A stretch of DNA of 64,000 nt from Mucilaginibacter lacusdianchii. GTDB lineage: Bacteria > Bacteroidota > Bacteroidia > Sphingobacteriales > Sphingobacteriaceae. Within the stretch, counting starts at the first letter, position 1. Each line of letters opens with the position of its first letter. Made by a program: the position numbers and the translations under genes. Positions 62,058 to 64,000 of the stretch are shown piece by piece. The notes beneath the pieces were generated by a model. The model did not search any database. It saw only the letters and a program-made list of their open reading frames with translations, and was not told the origin of the DNA. The stretch lies in assembly GCF_009770985.1 (NCBI RefSeq), contig NZ_WSRW01000007.1:1-64000 (forward strand), in the 5' to 3' direction.

Positions 62058-62094
62058 AAGCCAGATTAAAATGTTTACAAATATAATCTGGCTT
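62058..62094 (-). terminator. Terminator of RHS2-lipoprotein operon
   Basis: AAGCCAGATTA (62058-62068) and TAATCTGGCTT (62084-62094) form a perfect 11-bp stem. Read leftward it is followed by a T-rich run, about 130 bp after the lipoprotein stop. Confidence 0.7.
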
Positions 62095-62227
62095 CAATAT
62101 ATAAACCCCCAATAATACAAGCAGGATTTTCTCAGCAAATAAACAGCTCTTGATACCTGTTCATATTGCATTTAAACTTACATTACATACCAGCATTTTA
62201 ACCTGTCTAATATAGACATTTATAACG

Positions 62228-62650
62228 CTAATCATCATCAATACCCTTGCCTCTACTAACGGCACTTATGAAAAAGAAACGCTCCTGCGAATCCGTTGCT
62301 TTCATAAGAATAGTATCCTTGTTCGCACTCAACACTTTAAGGATTATTCCACTAGTCCTCAAGATACTATCCCGTTCGTTATACTTCCATGTTAAATTAA
62401 AATGGCCATCAGTAGGTACCCATTTGGACCCTTTGTTGTTTTCAAATTCGCTATAATACAATTTGAAGGAACCGTCATCATAAAATTCAAAATTTTGCTT
62501 GTAAAACTTAAACTTGCCTGTAGAATCTATATAACCCTTTTTCCAATATCTTGAATCACCTTTTTGGATTAAAATTTGCTCAAAAGCACTGCGGTGTTTA
62601 CATCCTAGTACTAGGATGTAAACAATCAAGAACATAAAAGACTTTTTCAT
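62228..62650 (-). CDS. Lipoprotein, candidate immunity protein for RHS toxin
   Basis: 140 residues. MKKSFMFLIVYILVLGC is a lipoprotein signal (Cys17). The mature part has β-strand-rich text (GYIDSTGKFKFYKQNFEFYD, DGSFKLYYSEFEN) similar to lipocalin-like or DUF-type small lipoproteins. Its start codon abuts the RHS stop codon with no gap, the usual place for a polymorphic-toxin immunity gene. Periplasmic or outer-membrane location would suit an exported metallopeptidase toxin. Confidence 0.7.
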   Translation of the reverse strand: MKKSFMFLIVYILVLGCKHRSAFEQILIQKGDSRYWKKGYIDSTGKFKFYKQNFEFYDDGSFKLYYSEFENNKGSKWVPTDGHFNLTWKYNERDSILRTSGIILKVLSANKDTILMKATDSQERFFFISAVSRGKGIDDD

Positions 62651-64000
62651 TTAATTTTTATCCTCGGCCTCCGTTGCACCGCCAATAGATTGACCATTTT
62701 TATAAATCTGCCATCCATGTCCACTAACATTTTGAGCATTTGGCGCTATCGTCCATCCGCTTATATGTGCTTTATTGAACTGTTCAACAAGCTTCAATGC
62801 GCCGTCTCTTTCAACGCCTCCGTGTATATAAGCCCCGTAAATATAGGATGCAAAAGATGTTACTTGCCCTGATTGAAATAAGTATGGAGCGAGCCTAAAA
62901 TTCTTATCTTGTACAACTTGATTATAATAAACCTTCGCATGGGTTAAAAAACTGGTTTCAACGCCAGCCTTATCATCAGCGCCGTGATTCAGCTCATGGC
63001 TGATTACACTTTGTAGAGCATTCACATTACTTAAATTTTTGGCTAAATACCCTTCATTGTTAGTAGTTATAGAGATTCCTTTCGTGTTGGGGTTGTAATG
63101 TCCTAGTTCGTTTCCACTTTTGCTGCCATATTTATAAATATCTACAGTTGTACCCATCTTGTTGGCATAATAGTTTAAAACTCTCTCCACCATTTTTCTA
63201 TTGGCAGCATTCTTATCCGGAAAAAGAAAGAATGCCTGATCAGCATTAAGCTTATAACTACTTATCAAGGTAAATACGTCCGGACTGCTTTCAATGTATA
63301 TATTATTTGAGTTATTATTTACGTGTCTTAGAAATTTTCCCAATTTAGAAAAGATATCATCCAATGGCCCCATACCATCAGGATCTGTAAATCTTATCGG
63401 GTTGTCAAACCCATAGTTGTACGGTGAATAACGCCGCATCTTATCTGCGAGCGGATCAACGCTTGTCCACCTCGCAATAACCGGATCATAGAACCTAGCA
63501 CCATAATCGTACTGCCCTAAACCTACCTGCAACTCTTTCTTGTTATAAAGATAAAAGTTTCGTTGATTAGTTACAGCAACCGGTGTGAACGAAAGTCCAA
63601 ATGGCATGTAATCATCAGCCTGTTTGACTGTACCCGCTGCATCTAAGCTAATTCTGGCATTGCCCAAGTGGTCGTTGAGCGTGTATTCATAGGCGTAACT
63701 AGTGCCCGACTTCAACGCCCGGCCTTCCTCGGTCTGGATGAAGTCAATCGTGCCGTCCGTCTTGTATTGGATGCCCGAGATATAATCTGTGGTGCTCCCC
63801 GCCCCTAGCGTGCTTACCTTCCGCAACTTGCGGCCTGTCGCATCATACGTGTAGCTGATCGTACCCTGTCCTGCAAGGCTATTGGTCTGCGGCAGGTTCA
63901 ATAAGTTGTATTTAACCTCGAGCCCCTTGCTGTAATCGTGCCAAAGGTTACCATTCAAATCATAATCGTATGTGTACCCTAATGAACCTGCCTTGTATCC
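62651..64000 (-). CDS. RHS-repeat protein, C-terminal part, with metallopeptidase-like tip (runs off window)
   Basis: The frame stays open to the window edge (GYKAGSLGYTYDYDLNGN continues upstream), so at least 450 residues are present and the 5' end is outside. YD repeats and the RHS core (LNDHLGNARISLDAAG, YNKKELQVGLGQYDYGARFY, DPVIARWTSVDPLADKMRRY, NPIRFTDPDG) precede a unique C-terminal ~240 residues. These contain VISHELNHGADD, an HExxH zinc-protease motif, and a following His/Asp-rich helix. The core matches the RHS protein at 44878-48636, but the tips differ. The abutting lipoprotein is the likely immunity partner. Confidence 0.88.
   Translation of the reverse strand, partial: GYKAGSLGYTYDYDLNGNLWHDYSKGLEVKYNLLNLPQTNSLAGQGTISYTYDATGRKLRKVSTLGAGSTTDYISGIQYKTDGTIDFIQTEEGRALKSGTSYAYEYTLNDHLGNARISLDAAGTVKQADDYMPFGLSFTPVAVTNQRNFYLYNKKELQVGLGQYDYGARFYDPVIARWTSVDPLADKMRRYSPYNYGFDNPIRFTDPDGMGPLDDIFSKLGKFLRHVNNNSNNIYIESSPDVFTLISSYKLNADQAFFLFPDKNAANRKMVERVLNYYANKMGTTVDIYKYGSKSGNELGHYNPNTKGISITTNNEGYLAKNLSNVNALQSVISHELNHGADDKAGVETSFLTHAKVYYNQVVQDKNFRLAPYLFQSGQVTSFASYIYGAYIHGGVERDGALKLVEQFNKAHISGWTIAPNAQNVSGHGWQIYKNGQSIGGATEAEDKN

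Noticed and set aside
1..64000. Right attachment site repeating the tRNA-Ser 3' end
   Set aside because: I looked for another copy of the acceptor/T-arm text (CCCTCCCTCTCCGC) and saw none; the island's right end is either outside the window or degraded.
1..64000. CRISPR array
   Set aside because: No regularly spaced direct repeats were seen. The Cas12f-like protein is accompanied only by a single structured RNA region.

Overview
The window looks like a chromosomal stretch of a Bacteroidota bacterium, most likely a Sphingobacteriaceae member (Mucilaginibacter/Pedobacter-like). The basis is the Bacteroidetes-type tyrosine integrase, the TPR-lipoprotein histidine kinase, the MobA/MobC mobilisation pair, DUF6443-type RHS proteins, tail-fibre-like secreted proteins and promoter boxes of the TAnnTTTG kind. 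No rRNA is present. The only tRNA is the 3' end of a tRNA-Ser at the left edge, with a site-specific integrase beside it, so most of the left 37 kb reads as accessory, island-type DNA.

Layout. (1) 1-2.7 kb: tRNA-Ser 3' end, terminator, a perfect 16-bp inverted repeat, integrase, and a graveyard with a broken UvrD-type helicase tail. (2) 2.7-7.7 kb: a membrane protein, a small secreted peptide behind a structured leader, a TPR histidine kinase with its LuxR-type regulator, and small Cys-rich proteins behind a palindromic site. (3) 7.8-28.7 kb: a defence-island-like region. It holds a frameshifted HsdR-N-like gene; a six-gene operon (VWA lipoprotein, three-TM protein, tubulin-like GTPase, actin/Hsp70-like ATPase, and a MotA/ZorA-like plus MotB/ZorB-like stator pair); a 608-residue possible nuclease; DarT-DarG; a GNAT-PIN fusion overlapping an ASCH gene; and a restriction-endonuclease/nSTAND NTPase. 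(4) 28.9-33.8 kb: a mobilizable module (HTH protein, MobC, MobA relaxase with an overlapping ORF) and a zeta-toxin-like pair. (5) 33.4-36.7 kb: an XRE repressor divergent from an extracytoplasmic-type sigma factor that is followed at once by a nuclease-dead TnpB/Cas12f-like protein and a structured non-coding RNA. (6) 37-61.8 kb: a type II secretion/type IV pilus-like machine split into two blocks (rightward 38.7-44.1 kb and leftward 61.3-55.2 kb), with two RHS/YD-repeat proteins and a family of tail-fibre-like proteins between them. (7) 62-64 kb: a second RHS protein, running off the window, with a metallopeptidase-like tip and an adjacent lipoprotein.

The two most notable systems are the cytoskeleton-plus-stator operon at 8986-17967 and the sigma factor / inactive Cas12f-like / candidate guide-RNA locus at 34020-36370. 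The first couples a tubulin-like and an actin-like NTPase to a Zorya-like proton-driven motor pair. The second has the layout expected for RNA-guided transcription initiation. In region 6, a 212-bp remnant of the GspF gene at 61.54 kb, in the same orientation as the intact copy at 43-44 kb, together with a regulator gene cut off immediately after the intact copy, points to a past rearrangement bounded by gspF.

All assignments come from reading the sequence and protein motifs. No database search or structure prediction was run.
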